Shown here: positions 44,602 through 53,163 of the stretch, piece after piece | Position numbering within the stretch: position 1 is the stretch's first letter | Layout of the letters: each line of letters opens with the position of its first letter | Origin: Clostridium_AT stratigraminis | Lineage (GTDB): Bacteria > Bacillota > Clostridia > Clostridiales > Clostridiaceae | Assembly (NCBI RefSeq): GCF_045310675.1 | Contig: NZ_JBJHZZ010000001.1 | Coordinates: 434,001-498,000 of the forward strand | Direction: 5' to 3' | Length of the DNA: 64,000 bases | Program-made: the position numbers and the translations under genes | The notes under the pieces: model-generated | Databases searched by the model: none | Told to the model about the DNA's origin: nothing | What the model saw: the letters and a program-made list of their open reading frames with translations, nothing else

Positions 44602-45555
44602 ATGTTAGAGAATTCTGCATTAACACCTGTAGAAGTTGCTGAAATATTAAAAATATCAAAGAATACAGTTTATGAACTAATAAAAAGAGGGGAACTTAAG
44701 GGTTACAAAGTAGGAAAAAAAGTAAGAGTTGATTTAAAGGATGTAGAAGAATATAAAAACAGCACCAAAAATTCTTCTAGGAATAATACAATAGTCGGCA
44801 AGTCAGCTTATTTTCCGGAAAAAATAAATAACTATACCTCTAATGAAAATACAAGCCTTGTAATAAGCGGACAGGATATAATGCTCGATATTCTTGCAAG
44901 ATACTTAGAAGGACATCCTAATGGATGCCAAGCATTAAGATCCTATGAAGGGAGCTACAACGGCCTATATGCACTTTATAATGGTAAGGTTTCAGCAGCT
45001 ACTACTCATTTGTGGGATGGGGAAACGGGTATTTATAACATACCCTATGTTAAAAGAATGCTTCCTGGTACACCCGCTGTAATAATTCATTTAGCTGAAA
45101 GAATGCAGGGGTTTTATGTAGCAAAAGGAAATAGAAAGAGCATTATTGGCTGGGAAGATATTTCACGGTCTGATATTACAATTATAAATAGAGAAAAGGG
45201 CAGCGGAGTGAGAATACTTTTAGATGAGAAATTAAGAAAGCTAGGCATTAGTACTTCTGAGGTAAATGGATATACAAAGGAAGCTTCCTCCCACCTTGCC
45301 ATCGCAAGTGCTGTATCTAGAGGTGCTGCAGACCTTGGAATAGGCTGCGAAAAAAGTAGTCTTCAGGTAAAGGATATAGATTTTATACCTCTTCAAAGTG
45401 AGAGATATGAAATGGTAATTAAAAAAGAAGATTTTATAAAGCCTCATCTTCAAGCTATATATGAAATTTTAAATTCTGCAGAGTTTAAAGCTGAAATAGA
45501 AGGTATTGGAGGCTATGACATTAAAGATATGGGGAAAATAGTTGGAGAGACATAA
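44602..45555 (+). CDS. HTH regulator with periplasmic-binding-type sensor domain (molybdate-type)
   Basis: This 317-aa one-component regulator has an excisionase/MerR-like HTH at residues 6-52 (LTPVEVAEILKISKNTVYELIKRGELKGYKVGKKVRVD). Its sensor is a PBP-like domain, about 85-295 (LVISGQDIMLDILARYLEG..; INREKGSGVRILLDEKLRKLG), related to ModA-type binding proteins. It converges on modABC, and genes of this type often regulate molybdate or tungstate uptake. I infer that it senses the oxyanion directly and controls modABC, possibly at the palindrome at 48381-48402. Confidence 0.82.
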   Translation: MLENSALTPVEVAEILKISKNTVYELIKRGELKGYKVGKKVRVDLKDVEEYKNSTKNSSRNNTIVGKSAYFPEKINNYTSNENTSLVISGQDIMLDILARYLEGHPNGCQALRSYEGSYNGLYALYNGKVSAATTHLWDGETGIYNIPYVKRMLPGTPAVIIHLAERMQGFYVAKGNRKSIIGWEDISRSDITIINREKGSGVRILLDEKLRKLGISTSEVNGYTKEASSHLAIASAVSRGAADLGIGCEKSSLQVKDIDFIPLQSERYEMVIKKEDFIKPHLQAIYEILNSAEFKAEIEGIGGYDIKDMGKIVGET

Positions 45556-45580
45556 ATGAAATCTAAAATTCCATAAATGT

Positions 45581-45640
45581 AAAAGTACTAATATTTATAT
45601 GCTTTTTAAACATGTTTTAAATATTGGTACTTTTTAATTT
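45581..45640. terminator. Convergent bidirectional terminator
   Basis: AAAAGTACTAATATTTA (45581-45597) pairs with TAAATATTGGTACTTTT (45618-45634), with a T-run after it on the plus strand and an A-run before it that reads as T on the minus strand. It overlaps the modC stop. Confidence 0.75.
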
Positions 45641-46704
45641 TTTTCATTTATAAATATTATTTTACTTTCATCTAAGTGTATCTTCCATGGTTTAGACATG
45701 CTTCTAATATTTTCCCACTTATCTATTGGTACTTCCCACACTAGATGATAGTCACTATTTTCTGAGACCTTTTCATCAAAACTTAAGTATACAAGCACAC
45801 TAAAAGGTGTTTCAGAAGTATACAAGGGCCAGCTGTAAAAATTATTATAATTCTCACCATTATAAAATTGAATAAGGTTTTCCTTAATTCCAATATGAGT
45901 TATGCTTTCATTAATATGATTAGGAACCTTTATTTTAAGGCCCCAATCCAAGGCAGCTATATAATCAGAGGATACTTTCTTTGCAGCTGAAATATTTTTG
46001 TAGCCTAATAGTTTTGCTGTCTCGGCACTGGGCGGCTTTTTAAATATTTCTTTCTTATTTCCAATTGCTGCAATAGAGCCTTTAGATATAATCATTATAT
46101 CCTCACATAGCTGATAGGCCTCATCTAAATTATGAGTAACATATAATGTGACTCCTTTGTATCTTGACAGCGTATTGCTCATCTCCCTAAGCATTACCCC
46201 TTTTAAATGATTGTCTAGTGCTGATAAAGGTTCGTCTAGAAAAAGTGCTTCAGGGTTTACTGCTAACGCTCTTGCAATTGCAGCCCTTTGCTGCTGGCCA
46301 CCAGAGATTTCATGAGGATATCTTTTTCTTAATTCTTCGATGTGCATTAAGCTTAACAGCTTATCTACAATATTATTTTGTTCTTCTTTAGTTTTCTTAT
46401 ATAGTGCATATTTTATATTATTTTCTACAGTCATATGAGGAAAAAGTGCATAGTTCTGAAAAAGGAAGCCTATCTTTCTATCTTTTATAGGAACATTAAT
46501 GTTATTACTTGAATCAAATAAAGTTCTGCCATTTAGAATTATCCTACCTTCGTCAGGTGTTACAAGTCCAGAAATACATTTAAGAGTCATGCTTTTGCCA
46601 GAACCAGATTCCCCTAGTATACCTAATCTAGAATTTTTACATTCAAAATTAACATTGAGTTTAAAATCTGATAAGTTCTTTTTAATATCTACTATAAGTT
46701 CCAT
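45634..46704 (-). CDS. modC: Molybdate ABC transporter ATP-binding protein
   Basis: A 356-aa importer ATPase: Walker A GESGSGKS (about 32-39), Q-loop FLFQNYALFPHMTV, signature ISGGQQQRAA, Walker B ALFLDEPLSALD, switch His in VTHNLDEA. The C-terminal ~110 residues (from GYKNISAAKKV) form an additional TOBE-like domain. It begins at the base where modB ends. Tungstate or sulfate are alternative substrates for the family, but the molybdenum-enzyme context favours molybdate. Confidence 0.88.
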   Translation of the reverse strand: MELIVDIKKNLSDFKLNVNFECKNSRLGILGESGSGKSMTLKCISGLVTPDEGRIILNGRTLFDSSNNINVPIKDRKIGFLFQNYALFPHMTVENNIKYALYKKTKEEQNNIVDKLLSLMHIEELRKRYPHEISGGQQQRAAIARALAVNPEALFLDEPLSALDNHLKGVMLREMSNTLSRYKGVTLYVTHNLDEAYQLCEDIMIISKGSIAAIGNKKEIFKKPPSAETAKLLGYKNISAAKKVSSDYIAALDWGLKIKVPNHINESITHIGIKENLIQFYNGENYNNFYSWPLYTSETPFSVLVYLSFDEKVSENSDYHLVWEVPIDKWENIRSMSKPWKIHLDESKIIFINEKN

Positions 46705-47390
46705 TAATTTTTAGCTCCTGTATTCATATGAGTTGTTCCATGATTTGACCAGTAGTTGGTAGAAAATATAACAGCCAGTGATAATAGAAAAATAATCAAA
46801 ACCCAATACATAGCAGTTTTCATATCTCCACCTTCAACTGAAAAAAATATTGCAACAGGTATAGTTTGAGTTTTGCCAGGAATGTTTCCAGCCATCATAA
46901 GAGTAGCACCAAATTCCCCTAATGACCTAGCAAAGGAAAGTACAGTTCCAGCTGCTATTCCAGGCCATGCTAGAGGTACTATAATGGTCCAAAATATTCG
47001 ACCTTCAGAAATTCCAAGAGTTCTAGCTGCATTAGATATATTCTTATCAAGCTGATGAAAGGCTCCTAAGGTGGTTTTATACATTAGAGGGAAAGAAACA
47101 ACCGTTGCGGCAATAACTGTTGCAGGCCAGGAAAAAATAAGATGTATTCCAATTGAAAATAAAACTTTTCCTATTGGCCCATTTTTTCCAAAAATCAATA
47201 GTAAAAAAAAGCCTAGGACCGTGGGAGGAAGAACCATAGGAAGTGTAAAAAGGGCATCAAGAAAAACCTTGAATCCGCCTTTCCTCCTCGACATGAACCA
47301 TGCTGTGCCAATACCTAAGAAAAAGGTTATTAATGTTGAAGCTACAGCAGTTTTACATGATATCCATAAAGGTGAAAGATCAAAATTCAA
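46704..47390 (-). CDS. modB: Molybdate ABC transporter permease
   Basis: A 228-aa membrane protein with about five or six helices: LITFFLGIGTAWFMSRRKGG, LFTLPMVLPPTVLGFFLLLIFG, and the EAA loop AARTLGISEGRIFWTIIVPLAWPGI (about 142-166) with LGEFGATLMMAGNIPGKTQTIPVAI, characteristic of ModB. TTG start at 47390 with the RBS GGGGGG of repeat copy 1 just upstream. It overlaps modC by one base. Confidence 0.88.
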   Translation of the reverse strand: MNFDLSPLWISCKTAVASTLITFFLGIGTAWFMSRRKGGFKVFLDALFTLPMVLPPTVLGFFLLLIFGKNGPIGKVLFSIGIHLIFSWPATVIAATVVSFPLMYKTTLGAFHQLDKNISNAARTLGISEGRIFWTIIVPLAWPGIAAGTVLSFARSLGEFGATLMMAGNIPGKTQTIPVAIFFSVEGGDMKTAMYWVLIIFLLSLAVIFSTNYWSNHGTTHMNTGAKN

Positions 47391-47400
47391 GGTTTATCCC

Positions 47401-47506
47401 CCCAGTATTCCTTAAAAGCACAGAACAATTATTAATTATTCTGCCCCCAGTATTCCTTTTAAGCACTCAAGGATTACCAATCATTGAGCCTCCAGTATTC
47501 TTATAT
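47401..47506 (-). repeat. Three 45-bp-period tandem repeats between modA and modB
   Basis: Copies begin at 47401, 47446 and 47491, exactly 45 bp apart, each with the block CCAGTATTC(CTT); copies 1 and 2 match over about 20 bases. On the minus strand each gives GAATACTGGRGG, i.e. an RBS-like sequence. Between them lie palindromes (for example CTCAAGGATTACCAATCATTGAG). Copy 3 overlaps the modA stop codon; copy 1 provides the modB RBS. Confidence 0.85.
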
Positions 47507-48319
47507 GCCTGCTAATTTAAAACCGTATTTTTCAAATACAGCTTTAGCTTTATCATCACTTAAATATTTAAGGAAAGCTTTAGCTGCATCAATATTTTTA
47601 CTATCTTTAATTACTGCTTCCGGATATACAATTTGAGAATGTAAATCTGAGGCTGCTTTTTCAACTACCTTAACCTTTGTTGAAGCCTTGGCATCAGTTG
47701 CATATACTAACCCTGCATCAGCATTTCCTGTTTCAACCCAGGATAGAACTTCTTTTACATCCTTACCGTATACAGTCTTTGCTTTAACTTTATCAAGAAT
47801 TCCTAGCTTTGTAAATACTTCCTCAGCATATTGGCCAGCAGGTACACTTTTTGGTTCACCAAGTGCTATTTTCTTTACTTTATCTGTTGTTAAGTCCTTA
47901 AAGGAAGTAATATCAGTGCTGTCCTTTGGAGCAACTAATACCACATCATTTAATAGTAAGTTTTTCTTAGTATCTTTTAACAATAAATCCTTGCTGTCTA
48001 GAGCTTCCATCTGTTTAGTTGCAGCTGATAAAAATATATCTACAACTGCACCTTGTTCAATTTGCTGCTGTAGTGTTCCAGATGATCCATAGTTAATTGT
48101 TAATGTAACATTAGGATTTGCAGCAGTATATAGAGTTTTAACTTCATCTAGTGAGTCCTTTAAGCTGGCTGCTGCAGAAATTGTTAAATTTACCTTGGCT
48201 GCTTCCTTTGTATCTGCAGCTGGTGTTTTAGTGGTATCTGCATTTTTTGTGCATCCTGAAAATAAGAATATTGAAGCAGCAATAAGTGATGTTGTAATGA
48301 TTTTTAGTGACTTATTCAT
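47501..48319 (-). CDS. modA: Molybdate ABC transporter substrate-binding lipoprotein
   Basis: A 272-aa binding protein with signal sequence and lipobox FSGC (Cys23). Motifs of ModA are NLTISAAASLKDSLDEVKTLY, TINYGSSGTLQQQIEQGAVVDIFLSA and GNADAGLVYATDA. Start at 48319 is chosen because a signal peptide begins there (MNKSLKII) after the RBS cggggga; the longer frame from 48373 adds 18 residues with no RBS. It is the first gene of modABC. Confidence 0.9.
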   Translation of the reverse strand: MNKSLKIITTSLIAASIFLFSGCTKNADTTKTPAADTKEAAKVNLTISAAASLKDSLDEVKTLYTAANPNVTLTINYGSSGTLQQQIEQGAVVDIFLSAATKQMEALDSKDLLLKDTKKNLLLNDVVLVAPKDSTDITSFKDLTTDKVKKIALGEPKSVPAGQYAEEVFTKLGILDKVKAKTVYGKDVKEVLSWVETGNADAGLVYATDAKASTKVKVVEKAASDLHSQIVYPEAVIKDSKNIDAAKAFLKYLSDDKAKAVFEKYGFKLAGI

Positions 48320-48380
48320 ATAATCCCCCGAATAGCTTATATTTACAAAACAACACAAAACACAATAAAACATTACATTG

Positions 48381-48402
48381 TATAACGTTTTATATTGTTA
48401 TA
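48381..48402. promoter_or_regulatory. Candidate operator in the modA-nfnA divergent region
   Basis: TATAAC-N10-GTTATA is a perfect inverted repeat 62-83 bp upstream of the modA start, resembling the TATAACG-type half-sites of molybdate regulators such as ModE. It is a candidate target for the regulator at 44602. The rest of 48320-48606 is AT-rich without other clear structure. Confidence 0.45.
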
Positions 48403-48606
48403 TCTATTTATATTTTCTCATAAATATGATTTTTGTCAATACTCATAATATTTTGTATTTACAATTTAAATATAATAAAAAGCTTTAGTATTATGAATTT
48501 GAATTATTGAAATATATATTTTTAATTTGATAAAAAACCATTTTAGCATTATTATATAATTAAGAATATTTCGTTATTTTTGATATTTAAGGGGGTTAAT
48601 GTAGAA

Positions 48607-49488
48607 ATGTATAAAATTATTGACAAAAGAATATTGGCACCTAATATTTATTTAATGGATGTACAAGCTGAAAGGATCTCCAAGTCTGCGAAGCCAGGAC
48701 AATTCTTGATAATTAAAATGCATGAGAAAGGTGAGAGAATACCTCTTACAATCTGCGATTATGATGCCTCTCAGGGTACTGTTACTATTGTGTTCCAATC
48801 TATGGGAACGTCTACAAAGGAAATGGCGAACTTTGAAGTTGGAGATAGTTTTTCAGATGTTGTGGGACCACTAGGGCAACCATCTGAAATGGTACATGAA
48901 GATTTAAATGATTTAAGAAATAAAAGTATAATGTTTATTGCAGGTGGAGTCGGCACGGCTCCAGTATATCCACAAGTTAAATGGCTTCATGAGAGGGGCA
49001 TAGATGCTGATGTTATTGTTGGAAGCAAAAATAAAGAAATGCTTATATTAGAAGATGAAATGAAATCAGTAGCTGGAAACTTATATGTAGGCACAGATGA
49101 TGGATCATATGGCTTTAAGGGAATGGTTACTGATCTATTAAGGGATTTAGTTGAAAATAAAGGCAAGCATTATGATCTAGTAGTTGCTATAGGGCCAATG
49201 ATAATGATGAAGTTTGTAGCAAGGCTTACAAAGGAACTTGGAATACATACTATAGTTAGCTTAAATCCAATAATGGTAGATGGAACTGGGATGTGCGGTG
49301 CCTGCAGAGTAACAGTAGAAGGTAAAACTAAGTTTGCCTGTGTTGATGGGCCAGAGTTTGATGGCCATTTAGTTGACTTTGATGAGGCAATGAGAAGACA
49401 AACTATGTATAAGACTGAAGAAGCACAAGCGCAATTTAGAGAAGAGCATCGTAATAATGGCGGCGGCTGTTGTGGATGTGAGAAATAA
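48607..49488 (+). CDS. nfnA: NfnA: NADH-dependent ferredoxin:NADP+ oxidoreductase, small subunit
   Basis: A 293-aa FAD/NAD(P) electron-transfer subunit of the sulfide dehydrogenase/DHOD-PyrK family. PLTICDYD (FAD), MFIAGGVGTAPVYPQVKWLHERG (NAD) and the C-terminal [2Fe-2S] set MCGACRVTVEGKTKFACVDGPEF are present. ATG 48607, preceded by aaggggg, gives the normal start MYKIIDKRI; the TTG frame from 48580 includes the RBS. With NfnB it performs electron-bifurcating transhydrogenation between NADH, NADPH and ferredoxin. Confidence 0.9.
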   Translation: MYKIIDKRILAPNIYLMDVQAERISKSAKPGQFLIIKMHEKGERIPLTICDYDASQGTVTIVFQSMGTSTKEMANFEVGDSFSDVVGPLGQPSEMVHEDLNDLRNKSIMFIAGGVGTAPVYPQVKWLHERGIDADVIVGSKNKEMLILEDEMKSVAGNLYVGTDDGSYGFKGMVTDLLRDLVENKGKHYDLVVAIGPMIMMKFVARLTKELGIHTIVSLNPIMVDGTGMCGACRVTVEGKTKFACVDGPEFDGHLVDFDEAMRRQTMYKTEEAQAQFREEHRNNGGGCCGCEK

Positions 49489-49505
49489 CGGGGAGGATTA
49501 AACAG

Positions 49506-50888
49506 ATGGATAAAATGAAGAAGACACCGATAGCTGAACAAGATGCGAAAGAAAGATCAAGAAACTTTAAAGAGGTTTGCTTAGGATATACAGCTGAAGA
49601 AGCTATGCAAGAGGCAAGCAGATGTTTAAATTGTAAGAAGCCAATGTGTGTTACTGATTGCCCGGTAACTATAGGAATACCAGAATTTATACAGCATGTT
49701 AAAAATGGTGAGTTTGAGGAAGCAGCGAAGGTTATAGCAAGGCAAAGTGCACTTCCAGCTGTATGTGGTAGAGTATGTCCACAAGAAACCCAATGTGAAG
49801 GAAAATGCATACTAGGAATAAAAGGTGAGAGTGTAGCTATAGGAAAGCTTGAAAGGTTTGTAGCAGATTGGTCTAGAGAAAATAATATAGACCTAACTGA
49901 AAGAGAAGAAAGTAAAGGTAAGAAAGTAGCAGTTATAGGAAGCGGCCCTGCAGGGCTTACTTGTGCAGGAGATCTTGCTAAGCTAGGTTACGAGGTAACT
50001 ATTTTTGAGGCACTGCATGAACCGGGTGGAGTTTTGGTCTATGGGATTCCGGAATTTAGGCTGCCAAAAGACACTGTAGTTAAGCATGAAATTGAAAATG
50101 TTAAGAAGCTTGGAGTAAAAATAGAAACCAATGTTATAATAGGAAGAACAGTAACTATTGATGAGCTCTTAAATGATGAAAAATTTGATGCTGTATTCAT
50201 TGGATCAGGTGCTGGGCTTCCAAAGTTTATGGGGATACCTGGAGAAAACTTTAATGGAGTCTTTTCAGCTAATGAGTTCTTAACAAGGAATAATCTAATG
50301 AAGGCTTTCAAGGAAGAATATGATACTCCTATAAAAGTTGGGCAAAAAGTAGCTGTAGTTGGAGGTGGAAACGTGGCTATGGACGCGGCTAGAACTGCAC
50401 TTAGACTTGGCTCAGAAGTGCATATAGTTTATAGACGTTCTGAGTCTGAGCTTCCAGCTAGAGTTGAAGAAGTGCATCATGCTAAAGAAGAGGGAGTAAT
50501 ATTTGACCTTTTAACTAATCCGACAGAAATCCTTGCAGACGAAAAGGGATGGGTTAAAGGTATGAAGTGCATAAAGATGGAGCTTGGAGAGCCGGATGCC
50601 TCAGGAAGAAGAAAACCTGTTGAAATTAAAGACTCAGAATATATCATGGATGTTGATACAGTAATAATGTCATTAGGTACTTCTCCAAATCCATTAATAT
50701 CTTCAACAACTAAAGGCTTAGAAGTGGATAAGAGAAAGTGTATCATTGCTGATGAAGAAACTGGCCTGACAACTAAGGGAAAAGTGTATGCTGGTGGAGA
50801 TGCAGTGACAGGAGCTGCTACAGTTATACTTGCAATGGGAGCAGGTAAAAAGGCAGCAAAGGCTATACATGAATTCTTAAATGCCTAA
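49506..50888 (+). CDS. nfnB: NfnB: NADH-dependent ferredoxin:NADP+ oxidoreductase, large subunit
   Basis: A 460-aa flavoprotein of the glutamate-synthase small-subunit family. It has two N-terminal [4Fe-4S] Cys groups (CLNCKKPMCVTDCPVTIGIPEF; CGRVCPQETQCEGKC), FAD motif VIGSGPAGLTCAGDLAKLGYEV (about 144-165) and NADPH motif VVGGGNVAMDAARTALRLG (about 285). It is 17 bp after nfnA with RBS ggggagg. It could balance the reduced nicotinamide and ferredoxin made or used by the hydroxylases and YgfK nearby; that link is inference. Confidence 0.9.
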   Translation: MDKMKKTPIAEQDAKERSRNFKEVCLGYTAEEAMQEASRCLNCKKPMCVTDCPVTIGIPEFIQHVKNGEFEEAAKVIARQSALPAVCGRVCPQETQCEGKCILGIKGESVAIGKLERFVADWSRENNIDLTEREESKGKKVAVIGSGPAGLTCAGDLAKLGYEVTIFEALHEPGGVLVYGIPEFRLPKDTVVKHEIENVKKLGVKIETNVIIGRTVTIDELLNDEKFDAVFIGSGAGLPKFMGIPGENFNGVFSANEFLTRNNLMKAFKEEYDTPIKVGQKVAVVGGGNVAMDAARTALRLGSEVHIVYRRSESELPARVEEVHHAKEEGVIFDLLTNPTEILADEKGWVKGMKCIKMELGEPDASGRRKPVEIKDSEYIMDVDTVIMSLGTSPNPLISSTTKGLEVDKRKCIIADEETGLTTKGKVYAGGDAVTGAATVILAMGAGKKAAKAIHEFLNA

Positions 50889-50984
50889 TTAAATGCATCA
50901 ATTTATAAAGGGGTTAAATAGGGTTTTATTTGCTGCTGAAAAGGTTTATGATAGCATTGAGCTATACTTATAACCTATGAAAGG

Positions 50985-52598
50985 ATGATGACCTTGATAG
51001 ACCTTATAATTAGTAATGGAACAATTGTTGATGGAACGGGAAAGCCTTCTTATAAGGCTGATATAGCTATTTCAGAAGGTAAAATAGCAGCTATTTCAGA
51101 AAATATGAAGCTTGAAGCTAGAGAAACCATTGATGCAAGTGGTTTAATTGTAACTCCAGGTTTTATAGATGTTCATAGTCATAATGACCTTGTACCATTT
51201 ATGGGAGATAGTCTAAAAGTTTTAAAGCTATATCAGGGAGTTACAACTGAGCTTGTAGGACAATGCGGACTTGGAGTTGTTCCTATTGCTGAAAATGAAA
51301 ACAAAGTTTGGAAGGACTACGTAAGAGGTGTTGTGGGAGATCCTGATATTAAGTGGAATTTTAATAATATGCAGGACTATATGGATAAAATAAGTAATGA
51401 AGGACTTAAAAACAATTATGCTGTACTTATTTCCCATGGTGCTATTAGGACTAAAGTTTTAGGCTTTGATAATAGAACGCCTAATGAAGCTGAACTTAAT
51501 AAGATGTGTTCAATACTTAAGGAAGCTATGGAAGATGGAGCCTATGGAATGTCTATTGGCCTACAGTATATGCCAGCTATTTTCAGCAATAAAGAAGAGT
51601 TAATAGCAATGTGCAAGATAGTGAAACAATATGATGGGATTATTATGGTTCACTTAAGAAATCATGATGACTCAATAATAAATGCACTTGATGAAATTAT
51701 TGAAATTGCAGAGACTTCTTCAGTAAGACTTCATATTTCACATTTAAGGTCTTATGCATCAAAGGCTTTAGGCTGCAGTGCTGACACATTAATTGCAATT
51801 GTAAATAAGGCTTTTTACAGAGGTGTAGCTATTACCTATGATGAACATCTTTATCTTTCGGGAAGTACACTTATGACACAGCTTTTGCCTCCTTGGGTAA
51901 CGAAGGGAGGAACTGAAGTCATGCTTCTTAGGCTTAAAGATAAAAATGTATTGGACAAGCTTAAAAAAGAACTTTTCAGTAGTAAAACCCATTATACTGG
52001 CTGGGATAATTACAGTTATATTACAGGCTTTGATGGAGTGCTTATTACCTCAGTAAATAAAAAAGAAAATTACAGATATATTGGCAGAACTGTTGGTGAT
52101 CTAGCAAAAGAATTATCAATACATCCAGTAGATTTCTTAGCTAAGCTTTTAGTAGAAGAACAAACAGGTGTAGGAATAGTTACCATCAATGTGTTTTCCT
52201 ATGAAGATACAGTTAAACTAATAAATCATCCTCTTCAAATGGTAGGATCAGACAGTATACCTGCTGGTGTGCCTCATCCTCGTCTTTATGGGAACTTCCC
52301 ATTATATATAGGGAAATTTGTTAGAGATAGAAAGGCCTTAAGTTTAGAAGAAGCAATATACAAGTGTACGCTGCTTCCAGCTAAAACCTTGGGGCTTAAG
52401 GAAACTGGAGAGCTTTCCATATATAAGAAGGCGGATATTACAATATTTAATTACAATGAAATAAAAGCCTATGAAGATTATAATAATCCTACGAAAGCAC
52501 CCAAGGGGATTAAATATGTTATTATTAATGGCAACATAGCACTTAAAAATGGTGAGGTTTGCAGGGAAAGCTATGGCAAGGTTCTTAAATATAACTAA
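50985..52598 (+). CDS. D-aminoacylase-family amidohydrolase
   Basis: A 537-aa amidohydrolase of the N-acyl-D-amino-acid deacylase group: LIISNGTIVDGTGKPSYKADIAI start, metal ligands in GFIDVHSHNDLV (about 60-71), GQCGLGVVPI, MVHLRNHDDS, HISHLRSYASKALG and GSDSIPAGVPHPRLYGNFP. The start is uncertain: ATG 50985 lies inside the SD-like aaaggatg, while TTG 50994 has better spacing and gives the family-like start MIDLIISNG. In this neighbourhood the substrate might be an N-carbamoyl or N-formyl amino acid from purine breakdown, but only the family is supported by sequence. Confidence 0.8.
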   Translation: MMTLIDLIISNGTIVDGTGKPSYKADIAISEGKIAAISENMKLEARETIDASGLIVTPGFIDVHSHNDLVPFMGDSLKVLKLYQGVTTELVGQCGLGVVPIAENENKVWKDYVRGVVGDPDIKWNFNNMQDYMDKISNEGLKNNYAVLISHGAIRTKVLGFDNRTPNEAELNKMCSILKEAMEDGAYGMSIGLQYMPAIFSNKEELIAMCKIVKQYDGIIMVHLRNHDDSIINALDEIIEIAETSSVRLHISHLRSYASKALGCSADTLIAIVNKAFYRGVAITYDEHLYLSGSTLMTQLLPPWVTKGGTEVMLLRLKDKNVLDKLKKELFSSKTHYTGWDNYSYITGFDGVLITSVNKKENYRYIGRTVGDLAKELSIHPVDFLAKLLVEEQTGVGIVTINVFSYEDTVKLINHPLQMVGSDSIPAGVPHPRLYGNFPLYIGKFVRDRKALSLEEAIYKCTLLPAKTLGLKETGELSIYKKADITIFNYNEIKAYEDYNNPTKAPKGIKYVIINGNIALKNGEVCRESYGKVLKYN

Positions 52599-52700
52599 AT
52601 TATAAGAGGTTTAAGCCTTAAATGGGCTTAAACGAGTTGTTTGCGAAGGGGAATGAGTACGCTAAACAACTCTGCGTTCCGACTAAAGGAGGATATTTTT

Positions 52701-53027
52701 ATGCCGCAATTAAAATTTAAAGCAATAGAGGCAGAAAAGCTGCGCAGTATAAGTAAGGAACTAATAGATGAATTAGAAGAGCTTCTTCAATGTCCTAGAA
52801 GCTACTTTTCACTAGAAATACCGCAAGTACTATTCATTAAGGATGGTGAGTATGATAACGGAAGTCCTGTAGTTGAGGTTTCATAGTTTGATAGGGGGCA
52901 GGAAGTTCAAGATAATGCTGCACAAATTATAACTAAGTATGTTAATAATATAGGCTATAGGGATGTTGATGTAATATTTACAAAGCTTAAAGAAAATAGA
53001 TATTATGAAAATGGAGAGCATTTTTAG
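52701..53027 (+). pseudogene. DUF1904-family gene interrupted by an in-frame amber codon
   Basis: From ATG 52701 (RBS aaaggagg) the frame reads MPQLKFKAIEAEKLRSISKELIDELEELLQC to a TAG at 52884-52886. It then continues, open and family-like, as FDRGQEVQDNAAQIITKYVNNIGYRDVDVIFTKL..YYENGEHF to a stop at 53025-53027, for 108 codons in total. The stop falls where a Trp (TGG) is expected, so a single G-to-A change explains it. Function of the family is unknown to me. A sequencing error or read-through is possible. Confidence 0.75.
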
Positions 53028-53042
53028 TTAAATGAAATAAGA

Positions 53043-53095
53043 AAAGCTATGTTTTAGTATAGGTATTAAATCTATCTAAACATAGCTTTTTTTAT
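53043..53095 (+). terminator. Intrinsic terminator after the DUF1904 gene
   Basis: AAAGCTATGTTT pairs with AAACATAGCTTT, with further pairing ATAG/CTAT inside, followed by tttttt. Confidence 0.85.
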
Positions 53096-53163
53096 AAAAA
53101 ATGAGATGTTTTAAAACAAAATAAATAAAGAGTTAAATTGTAAAAACGATAATAAGAACATAG

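Noticed and set aside
52641..52886. 81-aa ORF taken as a complete gene
   Set aside because: The N-terminal 20 residues precede the real RBS/ATG at 52701, and the stop is a premature amber in a longer DUF1904 frame.
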